A DNA stretch of 64,000 bases from Heligmosomoides polygyrus polygyrus (GCA_947396885.1 OX377201.1:68670983-68734982); one strand, 5' to 3'. Counted from the stretch's first letter, positions 1 to 10,999 are shown. The notes: a model not told the origin generated them from the letters alone. Program-made: numbers and translations.

Positions 1-130
1 CCCGCCAACAATGTCCTTTGGGAATGCAACTGCAAATCTTATTTATTGCCGGAATCAAATCTAGAGTTGAGGCCGGATCCTTGACGTAATTGCTGTGACC
101 TGACCTGTCCCGCCAACAATGTCCTTTGGG
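1..130 (+). repeat. Tandem repeat remnant at window start
   Basis: This is the mirror of the 108-bp tandem repeat at 12620-12823. It shows one full unit and the start of a second, the rest being cut off by the window edge. Confidence 0.8.
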
Positions 131-379
131 AACTGCTTCTCACTTCTCACTACTCACATTATCCAATGTGTCAATTTAAGGATGAGCTACGGTTACACGA
201 ATTTGATAAAAAATAGAAAACACATTACTCTTTACATATTTTAAATGTACTTTTATTTTTTATTTATTTTTAAAACATTAGTGTTATTTGATCTCTGTAG
301 CACATCAGGCAGCTTAGCTAAGCTTCGTAATTTTCTGAGTGAATTTTGAGATTGTGTACTCTTCCGAAGTTTCGCCTTT

Positions 380-1582
380 TCACTGACTTTACTGCTGGAG
401 TTAATGGTGCACATACAAGAACTCCCATTGAGAACGTCCAAAAAACTTTCACTCGTCTCGTGTTTTGCCGGCTTCACCAAGGCGTTTCCCAGAGAAATCT
501 CCAAGTTATGGTGAACGTCTAAAACTATTGGGCTTAAGATCCTTACTATATAGGAGGACTGTTTCGGATTTAGTGTTCTGTTTCAAAGTACTCAGAGGAG
601 AACTCAAACTTCGGGCTAGCAAGCACTGGATCTTTAGGCCCTGTGGCCTAAGATCTAGTGGGTTTAATCTGCACTACCCATTAATCGAGAAGAAAAATTA
701 CGCACAACTATTTAATTTCATTTTCTATCGAGGGGCAAGATGGATTAGACAGCTACCAGGTGAAATTTTGAACTCAGATAATAGTGGAGTTTTCAAGGAA
801 CGCTTGAATAAAAACAACGTTTTGCAGGCCCTACGGATCTCCGACTTTACATGAATCGGATTGGAAAGACTCAAAAGATGAGACATTCAAATGATTTCGT
901 GTTTTGCTTGCTTCTGCTTATCGCGTATTTGTTTAGTTTAGTTGAGAGAGTATCATGTTTTAAGTTCCCCAACTGCGACAATGACTACTATCCAGCCAAA
1001 TTGTAACTCACAAGTATTTTTGTTTGCTTTTTTGCCATTAACGTGATTTACTGAAGTCGTTTTGCTTTTTGTTTTACCGGTTTAGCAGCACTCTTTGGTA
1101 AGATCTTCCTCATGTTTAGTTCCGTAGTTGGTGGGTATTGTGATTGGACTTCCAGGACTGAGCATGTCTTCTTAAGCTATTATTCCCTCTAAGCATCTAA
1201 TTTTTTTCGCTATTTTCCTGGCTACCTGCCCTAGATACCAGTCCCATGGGGCGGCCAGCGTACACATGTGCCGAAGTCCTGGTATCTACTGTTAGGCATC
1301 ATAGCTGGCTGATGTGGGCAGGTAGCCTTGCTGTAAATTTGAACAAGATTTAGCTACATTTTCAAAAGTTTAGAGGGGCATGCTCTTGTCTCTCGGCTCA
1401 GTTGCAAGTTCTGTGCCACTTATTTCCTCTGTTTGAAATTTGTTGCCAAAGTGTTGCCACTGCCGTGTGATCTGTTGTTCGGTTGTTTTTTTCTTTTTTT
1501 ATTGCATGGTTGTTTTGATTGTTTTTTTTATTCTAGCGTATTGTGCACGTCTAATTGACGTATAAGTAAATAAATAAATAAA
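380..1582 (+). mobile_element. CR1-like LINE, 5'-truncated 3' end (left arm)
   Basis: Bases 465-854 encode the last part of a non-LTR reverse-transcriptase ORF. Its closing motif FYRGARWIRQLP matches the equivalent FFRGARWLQMLP of the LINE at 20170-24565, so the two belong to one family. The reading frame is broken near 450: VQKTFTRLVF lies in another frame. The stop at 852-854 is followed by about 700 bp of 3' UTR ending in an AAATAAATAAATAAA tail at 1566-1582, the same tail type as the second LINE (near 24541). No endonuclease or RT catalytic domain is present, so this is a dead fragment. Confidence 0.8.
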
Positions 1583-1648
1583 ACTCCTCTACCTAATCCA
1601 GCGCAGTTCGCTATTGAATCATCCATTTCATGCAATGAGAGACAATTA

Positions 1649-1750
1649 GGGGGGAGGCAAAAGTAATGAGACTCTCCATGCCGTGTCAATATATCTCGTG
1701 ACTGCAGTCTAGTTTCGTGCTTATCGTATTTGTATGTTTGTATGCTACCT
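1649..1750 (+). mobile_element. Mariner 5' tip (left arm)
   Basis: The G-run followed by CAAAAGTAATGAGAC is the same terminus seen at 4856, 17443 and 6710. Only about 100 bp are present before RTE sequence starts at 1751. The last 16 bases (1735-1750) form the 5' target-site duplicate of the RTE. The other part of this mariner is not in the left arm, because the arm ends inside the RTE. Confidence 0.85.
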
Positions 1751-1825
1751 GGTGGCGATGTCCGTTCCTCCACGTGGTGTCAATGGAAACTGCTTGCTTC
1801 TGCAAGCCGAGCCAAACACGGGCGT
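1751..1825 (+). ncRNA. Candidate HDV-like self-cleaving ribozyme at RTE 5' end
   Basis: A hand fold gives the nested double-pseudoknot order of HDV-like ribozymes. P1 is GGTGGCG (1751-1757) with TGTCAAT (1778-1784), and is weak, with a mismatch and wobbles. P2 is ATGTCCGT (1758-1765) with ACGGGCGT (1818-1825). P3 is CC/GG around loop TCCACGT. P4 is GCTTGCTT with AAGCCGAGC (1792-1812, one bulge). The P4-P2 joiner is CAAAC, with the expected catalytic cytosine at 1813. The fold begins at exactly the base where the element starts after its target duplicate. Such ribozymes are known at 5' ends of some R2 and RTE elements; activity here is unproven. Confidence 0.45.
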
Positions 1826-3072
1826 TCGAATGCAGGCGACAGACCCTTGTGACAGGCCTGCCTACGAACATTTTGTCACATCATATGGTTGATGTTTAAA
1901 AGCTTTCGAGATAATGCTACGGCGTCCGACGCACACTCGCAGAGTGTGGAAAGTATGCGAGGGTTCCTGATGCGAGGACGGCATCGGGAGGCAACTGAGC
2001 TACGAAAGTCCCGTAACGTAGGCAACACCCGCGTAGCAACGTTGAATGTGGGTACGTTGACGGGCCGCTCGTGCGAATTGGCTGAAGTACTGGAGCGAAG
2101 AAAGATAGACTTCTGTGCGGTGCAGGAGACGAGGTGGTCCTGCTGCAAGTCGAGGGACATTGGCCGTGGTTTCAAGGGCGTTTTGTGCGGCAGTCCCCCT
2201 TGGTGTTGGTGATTGTCTCCGAACGTTTCCGTCACGCGATTGCAAGCGTAGAACGTTTCGATGACCGCTTGATGAAGATTGTTGTTGCCGTAGAAGAGCG
2301 ACGATGCCATTTCTTTTCTGCGTGTACTCCGCAGACAGGCTGTTCCGAAAAAAAAACCAAGGACAAGTTCTGGTCCGTGCTTGATGAGAAGACAGCGGAA
2401 GTGACGTCAGAAGATATGATTGTTGTGGCAGGTGACCTTAATGGTCACGTCGGAGCAACGAAAGACGGCTACAGCTGTCATGGTGGTTTTGGATATGGGT
2501 CACGCAACGCCGATGGTGAGCGTATACTTGAGTATGCAGACTCACATGACCTCACCATCGTAAATACGAAATTTCCAAAGCGTGACTCCCACCTCATCTC
2601 GTTTTATAGCGGGAACGCTAAACCACAGATTGACTATGTCCTTGTTACGCGTCGCGACCATGGCCTTGTCACAGACGCGAAGACCGTGCCGTATGAGACG
2701 GTTGCCACGCAGCACCGTCCACTGATCTGCTCGCTGAAGATCACACCTTCGAGGTGTAAACATGCCGAGCGATGCGGCTCGGTTAGAATCAAATGGTGGC
2801 GACTGAAAGAGAAGGAAGCGGCAGTTATTTCTCGCATTCGGTTGCCGACGGTGACAGCTGTCGACGAAACCTGGAAGGATGCTACCGATGCGATGACCCG
2901 GGCTGCACGCCTCAAACTCGGCACAACGAAGCCTGGACGACGCTGGATCGACAAGCAGGTATGGCTGTGGACTGACGATGTCAGGGAGAAAGTCCGAGAA
3001 AAGAAGCGGATTTGTCACGTATTCTTCGGTGAGTAAGCACCTCATAATTGGAGGAATTATCGAGAAGCGAAG

Positions 3073-3463
3073 AAATAATAATAATTTATTACGACCATTT
3101 AAGATAGCCGCAAAACAGCATATTGTTAACACATTAAATGAGAACAACTCATTTACATCAGAACATGGCATAACATGACAGTGTAAAACAGAAAAAATAG
3201 GAAATGGTTGTTTAAATGTCTTGTCTCCCTAGTGCCTAAGTAACGCCTTCTCCGCTAGTCTTTTGAAACGTTTATAATTTTCACGTGTAGGAGTTATTTC
3301 ATTATGTAAACTTAGATATTTGGAACCTGCCCTAACCGTAAAGAACTGAGTCCTTAGCTTGGATTTTGGTCGAGGGAACCAGATTTTAAGCAGAGTTCCT
3401 CTAGACATTCTGAGTTTGTAAAACTTGGAGAGTTCAACAGTACTTATTCCGGCTATCAGTATG
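3073..3463 (-). mobile_element. LINE 3' fragment inside RTE (left arm)
   Basis: Read on the minus strand, this encodes the last residues of a LINE ORF (ENYKRFKRLAEKALLRH then stop). A 3' UTR follows, ending in AATAAATTATTATTATT. Removing it restores continuous RTE sequence (GAAGCGAAG followed by AATGCCGC), so it inserted into the RTE before the arms were duplicated. No clear target duplication is visible. Confidence 0.75.
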
Positions 3464-3692
3464 AATGCCGCAAAGAAGGCAGTGGCCGCTGCTAAAGCCG
3501 CATATTACGCTGATGTAAGCGAAAAATTGGAAACTCGCGATGGCGACCGTTATCTTCACCGACTCACGAAAGCTCGCTGTCACCAAGCGGAAGACATCGA
3601 GAAGTTCTTTGGCATTAACGACGACTACGGACGTCTTCTGATGGATTGTAAGAGAGCTGTGAAGCGATGCCACGACTACTTCGAGGAAATCT

Positions 3693-4853
3693 CGAATCGT
3701 CGTTGTTGACTAATAAGAGTCGTGAATTTTTGGCTATACGTGGGATAGAAAAAGAAGCGGGAGGCGGAGTGACTATTTTGTTAATAAGAAATGTCGGGGC
3801 TTTTGGAGTTTTTTCGCAGTCAGTTGAAATCGTCTATGAGATTCTCTCTGTTGACGTGTTTCGAGAATGCTGCAAACTCAGATTGGTCTTTTGTTTTGTC
3901 GCGCTTCTTCCTGAACCAAAATAAACCACTAATCATAGCTATCAGAGATCTCGTTGAGTGTGAGCATCACCTGTTTTTTTGGGTGATTTCAATTACCCTG
4001 ACATCAGCTGATCAGGTTTTCGGGAACCACTCTCATCGGATAGTGCTTGTTTTGTGGAAATGATGAGGAGTCACGGGCTTGTGCAATATGTAAATGAAGA
4101 GACCAGAGATAACCACATTCTATATCTTTTGCACTCATCTGAAAAGTCGCTTGTTGATGAAGTTATTGTGAGCCCTCCTGTCGGTTTTAGCGATCATAGA
4201 TGTGTAAAGTTTCGATTATGTCGTTATTGGGTCGAGCCCAATTACACGTATGCCCGTCGTTTCGAAGGTGTGATTATTATAGTGTTTGTCACTTTCCTTC
4301 CTCGTTTTCGTGAAGGAATTGCTTAGATTCTGTGACGAAAGTTGATGAATCTTCATTACTATCCTAACACATTCTTGTTTACCACAATATTTACAAAGCC
4401 TGCTGGGTACTTGTGAAGCAAAGGGCCCGTGTTGCCGTGGAGTTGCCGGTAAACATGTTAACGTGGCAAGCCCACGGCACCACGGGGCCGGTACTTATGA
4501 AGCACCCGTCCTCGGGTGCCGTGGGTTGCCGCGTTTCCGTTGCCGTTGCAGCGTTAACATGTTTCCCGGCAGCCCCACGGCACCACGGGCCCTTTGCTTC
4601 ATAAGTACCGCCTGCTGGATTACAGAGATTTCTTGATTGGATTAGCTACTAGAAATAGTGTTGCGGACCAGTGGAAGAAACATACTGAGTGTAGTGGAAA
4701 ATTTCTGAAAACCTTTAAAAAATATAATGTGAATATTGAAAAGAGAATGCTTGAGTGCGGTCGTAAAAGGAAGTTCTGCAGGTTTCTGAGTAATAGGCTC
4801 AAAGATTGAGAGAGAGAGAAATTCGATTGGAAGCATCCTGAAAGACGGAGTAG
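3693..4853 (+). pseudogene. CR1-like LINE endonuclease fragment (copy 1)
   Basis: Frameshifted AP-endonuclease region of a non-LTR element. GGGVTILLIRN near 3760 corresponds to the GGG(V/I) box after the ETW motif. A following stretch (4054-4326) ends with VIVSPPVGFSDHRCVKF, the SDH-box region that closes such endonucleases. The linker toward the RT domain (WKKHTECSGKFLKTFKKY) continues after the MITE at 4618-4809. The part upstream of GGG is missing because the duplication begins here; the complete context is seen in the second copy at 16281. Confidence 0.7.
4406..4609 (+). mobile_element. hAT-like MITE (copy 1)
   Basis: A 204-bp GC-rich element with terminal inverted repeats GGTACTTGTGAAGCAAAGGG and its near-exact complement, ending AAGTACC. 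It is flanked by a perfect 8-bp duplication GCCTGCTG (4398-4405 and 4610-4617). An 8-bp duplication is the hAT-superfamily signature. It has no coding capacity. An internal stretch near 4491 repeats the terminal CCGGTACTTATGAAGCA, hinting at internal rearrangement. Confidence 0.85.
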
Positions 4854-4855
4854 TA

Positions 4856-5761
4856 CTGGGGGGGGGGCAAAAGTAATGAGACACCCCATGCCGTGTCCAC
4901 ATATCTCGTGGCTGGAGTCTGGATTCGTACTTGTTGTATTTGTATGTTTGTATGCTACTTACTGAAGCCTATCTGAAAAGTTACCACTTCCGCCCTTTCC
5001 AGAAGCATGCCAAAAACCCCAGCCTGTCTCATGCCGAAACCCCAGTCTGACGAGTCGACCTGTGTCGCGCAAATCTCCCCCAATTTCCAACCCCGAGCAG
5101 CCTGGGCTCAATATTCACGCAAGATGAAAAGTACGTCTTCTACCTTAACCCTGCAAAGCAGCGAGTCTGGGTGAGGCCTGGTGAATTGCTACCGACCTTC
5201 GTTCGGCGAGATGTTCACGGCGAGAAGCATCTTTGGAGCTTTTGGGTCTGCGCCCATGGATCGGTTTACCGGAGGCTGTTTTCCAAGACCACCGCGATGA
5301 ACTCCAAGGCCATGGTGAACGAAATGTAAGAGATGAGCTGGCGACTCGCTCTTATTCATTCGCAGCGCTTCAAGAAGGTTCTCCTCCTCGACAACGCCGC
5401 ACCCCATCGGGAACAAGTAAGCACGGATAAGCTTGGCCAGCTGGGCTACGTTCACATGCCTCACCCACCGTATTCGCTGGACATCTCTCCATGCTACTAC
5501 CACTACTTCTTGAGCCTACAGGGCTTCCTGGTGGGAAGGGACACAAACACCGAAGCAGTCCTTGACAACCATATCGAGCAGTTGATCAACACCAGGCCCA
5601 AGCAGTTCTGGAAGGATGGGATCAGGAAGTTGGCTGAGCGATGGCAGCAAGGTCTTTGCCCTTAATGGCAAATACACTCCTCGGCATCGTTGAGTTGTAA
5701 TTAAGTTATAAAGAGATAAAGATTTTTTTCAATTTGTCTCATTACTTTTGCCCCCCCCCCC
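4856..5761 (+). mobile_element. Internally deleted mariner (copy 1)
   Basis: About 0.9 kb with mariner ends: G-run plus CAAAAGTAATGAGAC at the left and its complement at 5736-5761. It keeps the transposase catalytic C-terminus: IFTQDEKYVFYLNP near 5110-5150, then FKKVLLLDNAAPHREQ and an RPKQFWKDGIRKLAERWQQ end (5333-5653). The third catalytic position reads SPCYYHYF instead of SPCDYH, so aspartate is replaced by tyrosine. A stop also splits the frame near 5328. The N-terminal helix-turn-helix is absent. It is non-autonomous. Confidence 0.85.
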
Positions 5762-6707
5762 AATATTTGATATCAAATTTGCCTGCGTTGGCTCAATTTA
5801 CAGCATTGCGTGCAATCCTAGCTGTCGCTTACCGAACCTTCGGAGACCTCTAATTTTGGCTGTCTTAGCTACAAAACTATAATCTAGAATTTGCGCTTTG
5901 AAATGAGTTTTGGGCACTGGAGTACGTAATAAGACGTGAGAAATTTGTGTAAAATAGACCTACAAAACATCCATCGTTCGAAGTTCTGGTATCCAAACTA
6001 CGGTCACTGGACTAAAGGAACTGTTAAACTAAACTAGAAAACTGTAGTGGATGGAAGGATAAGTGGTTGATTATAGCGTAGTTAACATCGTTGTACTCCC
6101 ACAGGTTTTGATCATTAGTTACGATAGTTGCGAACAAAAAGGTTTGATCAGTTACGAAAAGATATAGATTAACAACTGAAAACGTAAGGCTTAGTCAAAC
6201 AAAATCCAAGAAGTCGTTATTCCTTTCTGAAAACTTAGAAATTCACAACATCAACCAAGTGAACAACGTAAACCGCGGGAAAAGGATATGACACATTCTC
6301 AGCATTTATCAAAACGGAGGATTTCGACTTTCGAACTTGTTAGATTCCTTTAAAATCAAATGAAATCACATCGTAGCTAAAATGGTAAGCAATTATAACT
6401 AATCAAAGTACATCCTTTTTAAGACATCCTGCTCATTTGAAACAGTTTTACACATAAGATATGCTCAGAAGAGTGAAGGTGGACAGTGGATAGCAGATAC
6501 AGTAATTTTGTCTTGAATAAAAAAACAACAACGTAGGAAATAGGAAGCTAAACAGTTGAGGGTATATGAAAGGACAAATAGGAGGAGTGCAGAAGGAGAA
6601 GATAACAGCGCTAACGCAAAGATCATAAAAACACTATTTAATCTACTGTTTAAATGTCATGTATATACATATAGGCAGAGACTCTTACATCTTAACCTCA
6701 GTTTTAT
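5762..6707 (+). other. Unique spacer without recognised feature
   Basis: AT-rich sequence between the duplicated mariner end and the next mariner. No convincing coding region, RNA gene or repeat relationship to the rest of the window was seen. Confidence 0.6.
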
Positions 6708-9286
6708 TAGGGGGCCAAAAGTAATGAGACAAATTGAAAAAAATCTTTATCTATTTATAACTCAATTACAAATCAACAATGCTAAGGAATGTTATGCCAT
6801 TAAAGTCAATGACTTGCTGCCACCGCTCAGCCAACTTCCGGATCCCATCCTTCCAGAACTGCTTGGGCCTGGTGTTGATCAACTGCTCGATGTCAAGGAC
6901 TGCTTGGGTTCTTGTGTCCCATCTGACCAGGAAGTCCCGTAGTCCCAAGAAGTGGTGGTAGTCGCATGGAGAGATGTCCGGCGGATACGGTGGGTGGAGC
7001 ATGTGAAAATAGCCCAGCTGGGCAAGCTTATCCGTGGTCACTTGTTCCCGATGGGGTGCGGCGTTGTCGAAGAGGAGGACCTTCTTGACACGGTGCGATT
7101 GAATAAGTTCGAGTCGCAAGTCCATTTCTTCTATTTCGTTTACCATAGCCTTGGAGTCCAGCTTCGTGCTTTTGGTAAACAGCTTCCAGTATACCGGTCT
7201 ATGGGCGAAGACCCAAAAGCCCTGAAGGTGCTTCTCGCCGTGAACATCTCGCCGAACGATGTCGGTAACGGGTCAACAGGCCTCACTCAGACTGGCTGCT
7301 TGGCAGGGTTAAGGTAGAAGACGTACTTCTCATTCTGCGTTAAGATTGAGTCCAGGCTGCTTGGGGTTGGGAATGGGAGAGATTTGCGCGACACAGGTCA
7401 ACTCTTTAGGCTGGGGTTTCGCCATGAGACAAACTGCGGTTTTGGCATGCTTCTAGAAAGGGCGGAAATGGTAACTTCTCAGATGGGCTTCAGTAAGTAG
7501 CAGACAAACATCATCATCATTATCATTAGCGTCTGTCCCGCTTGGTGGTGGGGTCCGTTCTCCTGGTGTGGTGGCCCAGTTCTCCTGATCAAATGCTTGG
7601 TCAGGGTGCATACCGGCCATCTTAAAGTCCAAGTGCAACGCATCTAGCCAACGTTGCTTCGGGCGTCCCCTGGGCCGCTTTCCAGGGACCTCAAGGTTCA
7701 GGCCAATCTTGCGGATGGTGTCGTCGTTAGCGCGAAGGAAAAGGCCGACCATCGAACACGAGCTTCGCGCAGCTTCTCAGCTATCGGGGCGATACCAAAC
7801 CTCTGTCGCATGGCGTCGTTGCGAACGCGGTCCAAACGCGTAATTCCGGCCGTCCACCGTAGCATTTTCGTTTCCATTACACTGAGGCGGCTTTCAATTT
7901 CCTTCGTCACGGGCCAACACTCAGCACCGTACGTCGCTACTGGGCGGGCGACTGTTCTATAAACCTTCGATTTGAGGCGCTCAGATATTGTCGTGTCGCA
8001 AAGCACCCAGTCAGAGGGCACCATTTGGACCAGGCTGCACTCACACGCGCATTCACCTCCAACTTTAGACTGCCATCGAACGTGACCGTTGATCCAAGAT
8101 ACTTGAAAGATGTAACTCGTGAGAGCTCAGTAACATTGATCTTAATAGATCCGTGCTCAATCACATCCGTCGTCAAGCATTCCGTCTTTTTACGTTTAGC
8201 TTGAGTCCGAACAGTGCCAAGCGATCGCACCACGCCTGTGCCGGTCGCTCAAGTTCGGTTTTGTCTTCACATGCAAGCATGACGTCGTCAGCATACAGCA
8301 ACGTCCAAGGTGCCGCCATTTGGAGATCTCGTGATATTGCATCCATCACAACGACGAAAAGCAGTGGGGATAGCGCAGATCCCTGATGCACCCCTACAGA
8401 GATGGGAAATTCCGTCGAGGTGCCCGCTGGCGCTCGCACTCGACTCCTTGGGAAAGAGTACAGAATGCGCACCCACTCAATAAGCTCTTCAAGAACACCA
8501 TGTTCTCGCAACGCGTACCATATAACATCTCGCGGAACGCGGTCGAGGGCCTTTTCCAAGTCCAGGAAGGCAAAATGCACCGGTTTCTGTTTCTCGCGGT
8601 GCTTTTCTAGCAAAAGACGAACAGCGCGAATGGCTCAACAGTGCTACAGCCAGAGACGAAACCACACTGATTCGTGGAAAGCTGGACGATATCCCGGATA
8701 CGTCCATCGACAATTCGCTCAAACATTTTCATGGTTTGCGAAAGAAGGCGAATTGGACGGTAACTAGCACAGTCCGCAGGACTGCCCTTCTTCTTCCAAA
8801 TCGGGATGGTCGTGCTCTGTTGCCAGCTCTCGAGCACTCTCCTCTCAGCAACAACCTGATTGAAAAACTCTGTCAGCCAGTCAGCAGGGCACCAGCCCTT
8901 CGACTTCCACAGGTCGGCTGACAGGTCATCTGGACCAGTTGCTTTGCCTGACTTCATCTTTTTCAGGGCTGCTTCGGTTTCTCTCTCAGTGATCTTCTGA
9001 ATGGGACCGTATACAGGATATGCAAAAGGAATAGCAGGATGGTCAAATTCAACATTCGAGATTTCCTCGAAGTAGTCGTGGCATCGCTTCACAGCTCTCT
9101 TACAATCCATCAGAAGACGTCCGTAGTCGTCGTTAATGCCAAAGAACTTCTCGATGTCTTCCGCTTGGTGACAGCGAGCTTCGTGAGTCGGTGAAGATAA
9201 CGGTCGCCATCGCGAGTTTCCAATTTTTCGCTTACATCAGCGTAATATGCGGCTTTAGCAGCGGCCACTGCCTTCTTTGCGGCATT

Positions 9287-9677
9287 CATACTGATAGCCG
9301 GAATAAGTACTGTTGAACTCTCCAAGTTTTACAAACTCAGAATGTCTAGAGGAACTCTGCTTAAAATCTGGTTCCCTCGACCAAAATCCAAGCTAAGGAC
9401 TCAGTTCTTTACGGTTAGGGCAGGTTCCAAATATCTAAGTTTACATAATGAAATAACTCCTACACGTGAAAATTATAAACGTTTCAAAAGACTAGCGGAG
9501 AAGGCGTTACTTAGGCACTAGGGAGACAAGACATTTAAACAACCATTTCCTATTTTTTCTGTTTTACACTGTCATGTTATGCCATGTTCTGATGTAAATG
9601 AGTTGTTCTCATTTAATGTGTTAACAATATGCTGTTTTGCGGCTATCTTAAATGGTCGTAATAAATTATTATTATTT
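9287..9677 (+). mobile_element. LINE 3' fragment inside RTE (right arm)
   Basis: This is the mirror of 3073-3463 and interrupts the RTE between the endonuclease and reverse transcriptase domains. The coding remnant ends near 9523 and the ATT-rich tail lies at 9660-9677. Confidence 0.75.
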
Positions 9678-10924
9678 CTTCGCTTCTCGATAATTCCTCC
9701 AATTATGAGGTGCTTACTCACCGAAGAATACGTGACAAATCCGCTTCTTTTCTCGGACTTTCTCCCTGACATCGTCAGTCCACAGCCATACCTGCTTGTC
9801 GATCCAGCGTCGTCCAGGCTTCGTTGTGCCGAGTTTGAGGCGTGCAGCCCGGGTCATCGCATCGGTAGCATCCTTCCAGGTTTCGTCGACAGCTGTCACC
9901 GTCGGCAACCGAATGCGAGAAATAACTGCCGCTTCCTTCTCTTTCAGTCGCCACCATTTGATTCTAACCGAGCCGCATCGCTCGGCATGTTTACACCTCG
10001 AAGGTGTGATCTTCAGCGAGCAGATCAGTGGACGGTGCTGCGTGGCAACCGTCTCATACGGCACGGTCTTCGCGTCTGTGACAAGGCCATGGTCGCGACG
10101 CGTAACAAGGACATAGTCAATCTGTGGTTTAGCGTTCCCGCTATAAAACGAGATGAGGTGGGAGTCACGCTTTGGAAATTTCGTATTTACGATGGTGAGG
10201 TCATGTGAGTCTGCATACTCAAGTATACGCTCACCATCGGCGTTGCGTGACCCATATCCAAAACCACCATGACAGCTGTAGCCGTCTTTCGTTGCTCCGA
10301 CGTGACCATTAAGGTCACCTGCCACAACAATCATATCTTCTGACGTCACTTCCGCTGTCTTCTCATCAAGCACGGACCAGAACTTGTCCTTGGTTTTTTT
10401 TTCGGAACAGCCTGTCTGCGGAGTACACGCAGAAAAGAAATGGCATCGTCGCTCTTCTACGGCAACAACAATCTTCATCAAGCGGTCATCGAAACGTTCT
10501 ACGCTTGCAATCGCGTGACGGAAACGTTCGGAGACAATCACCAACACCAAGGGGGACTGCCGCACAAAACGCCCTTGAAACCACGGCCAATGTCCCTCGA
10601 CTTGCAGCAGGACCACCTCGTCTCCTGCACCGCACAGAAGTCTATCTTTCTTCGCTCCAGTACTTCAGCCAATTCGCACGAGCGGCCCGTCAACGTACCC
10701 ACATTCAACGTTGCTACGCGGGTGTTGCCTACGTTACGGGACTTTCGTAGCTCAGTTGCCTCCCGATGCCGTCCTCGCATCAGGAACCCTCGCATACTTT
10801 CCACACTCTGCGAGTGTGCGTCGGACGCCGTAGCATTATCTCGAAAGCTTTTAAACATCAACCATATGATGTGACAAAATGTTCGTAGGCAGGCCTGTCA
10901 CAAGGGTCTGTCGCCTGCATTCGA

Positions 10925-10999
10925 ACGCCCGTGTTTGGCTCGGCTTGCAGAAGCAAGCAGTTTCCATTGACACCACGTGGAGGAACGGACATCGCCACC
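10925..10999 (-). ncRNA. Candidate HDV-like ribozyme (right arm copy)
   Basis: This is the mirror copy of 1751-1825 and has the same sequence. It lies at the 5' terminus of the full-length RTE, directly after the mariner-derived target duplicate 11000-11015. Confidence 0.45.

Larger units (their letters stand above)
1..3692 (+). repeat. Left arm of 12.7-kb inverted repeat
   Basis: The reverse complement of this stretch recurs at 9059-12749. Position x on the left pairs with 12750-x on the right until about 3568, after which a single-base indel shifts the register by one. Translated segments on both strands are identical in the two arms, so nucleotide identity is essentially complete. The arm already begins at base 1, so its true outer end lies outside the window. 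It contains, in order, a tandem-repeat remnant, a CR1-like LINE 3' end, a mariner 5' tip and the first half of an RTE LINE. The inner end at 3692/3693 is an abrupt junction to LINE sequence that is duplicated from 16281 onward. Confidence 0.95.
1751..3692 (+). mobile_element. RTE LINE, 5' half only (left arm copy)
   Basis: This is an identical duplicate of the first part of the RTE at 7511-10999. It covers the 5' end, the endonuclease (1889-3036 in two frames) and the linker to the RT domain (3464-3692), where the inverted repeat stops. The linker is open here (TKARCHQAEDIEKFFGI), whereas the right-arm copy lacks one A near 9183 and is frameshifted. The same LINE fragment as in the right arm interrupts it at 3073-3463. 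Confidence 0.9.
3693..5761 (+). repeat. Direct duplicate of 16281-18345
   Basis: The segment matches 16281-18345 at an offset of 12589, changing to 12587 after a small indel at about 3890, with only scattered substitutions. It contains a CR1-like LINE endonuclease fragment (3693-4405 and 4618-4853), a hAT-like MITE (4406-4609) and a deleted mariner (4856-5761). The last 70 bp of the mariner differ more strongly from the second copy than the rest does. Its left edge is the sharp junction with the RTE of the inverted-repeat arm. Confidence 0.95.
7511..10999 (-). mobile_element. RTE-clade LINE inserted in mariner (full length, decayed)
   Basis: The element encodes an AP endonuclease followed by reverse transcriptase, the RTE arrangement. 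Endonuclease signatures are NVGTLTGR and VQETRW (minus strand, 10861-10538), then GDLNGHVG, IDYVLV and TQHRPLIC (10616-9714). RT signatures are SGKATGPDD, SYRPIRLL, LDLEKALDRV and LLYADDV (9110-8173). The C-terminus has RPRGRPKQRWLDAL (7752-7453). The frame is broken several times. The 3' end is an ATGATAATGATGATGATG microsatellite (7511-7528), typical of RTE tails. It is flanked by a 16-bp target duplication with two mismatches (11000-11015 and 7495-7510). A small LINE fragment (9287-9677) interrupts it between endonuclease and RT. The YADD box and C-terminus point to the BovB/RTE-3-like side rather than to the second RTE at 31908. Confidence 0.9.

Noticed and set aside
2542..3171. 209-codon antisense ORF inside the RTE endonuclease
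   Set aside because: It overlaps the recognised endonuclease on the opposite strand and has no domain of its own; the same shadow appears in the mirror arm at 9579-10208.
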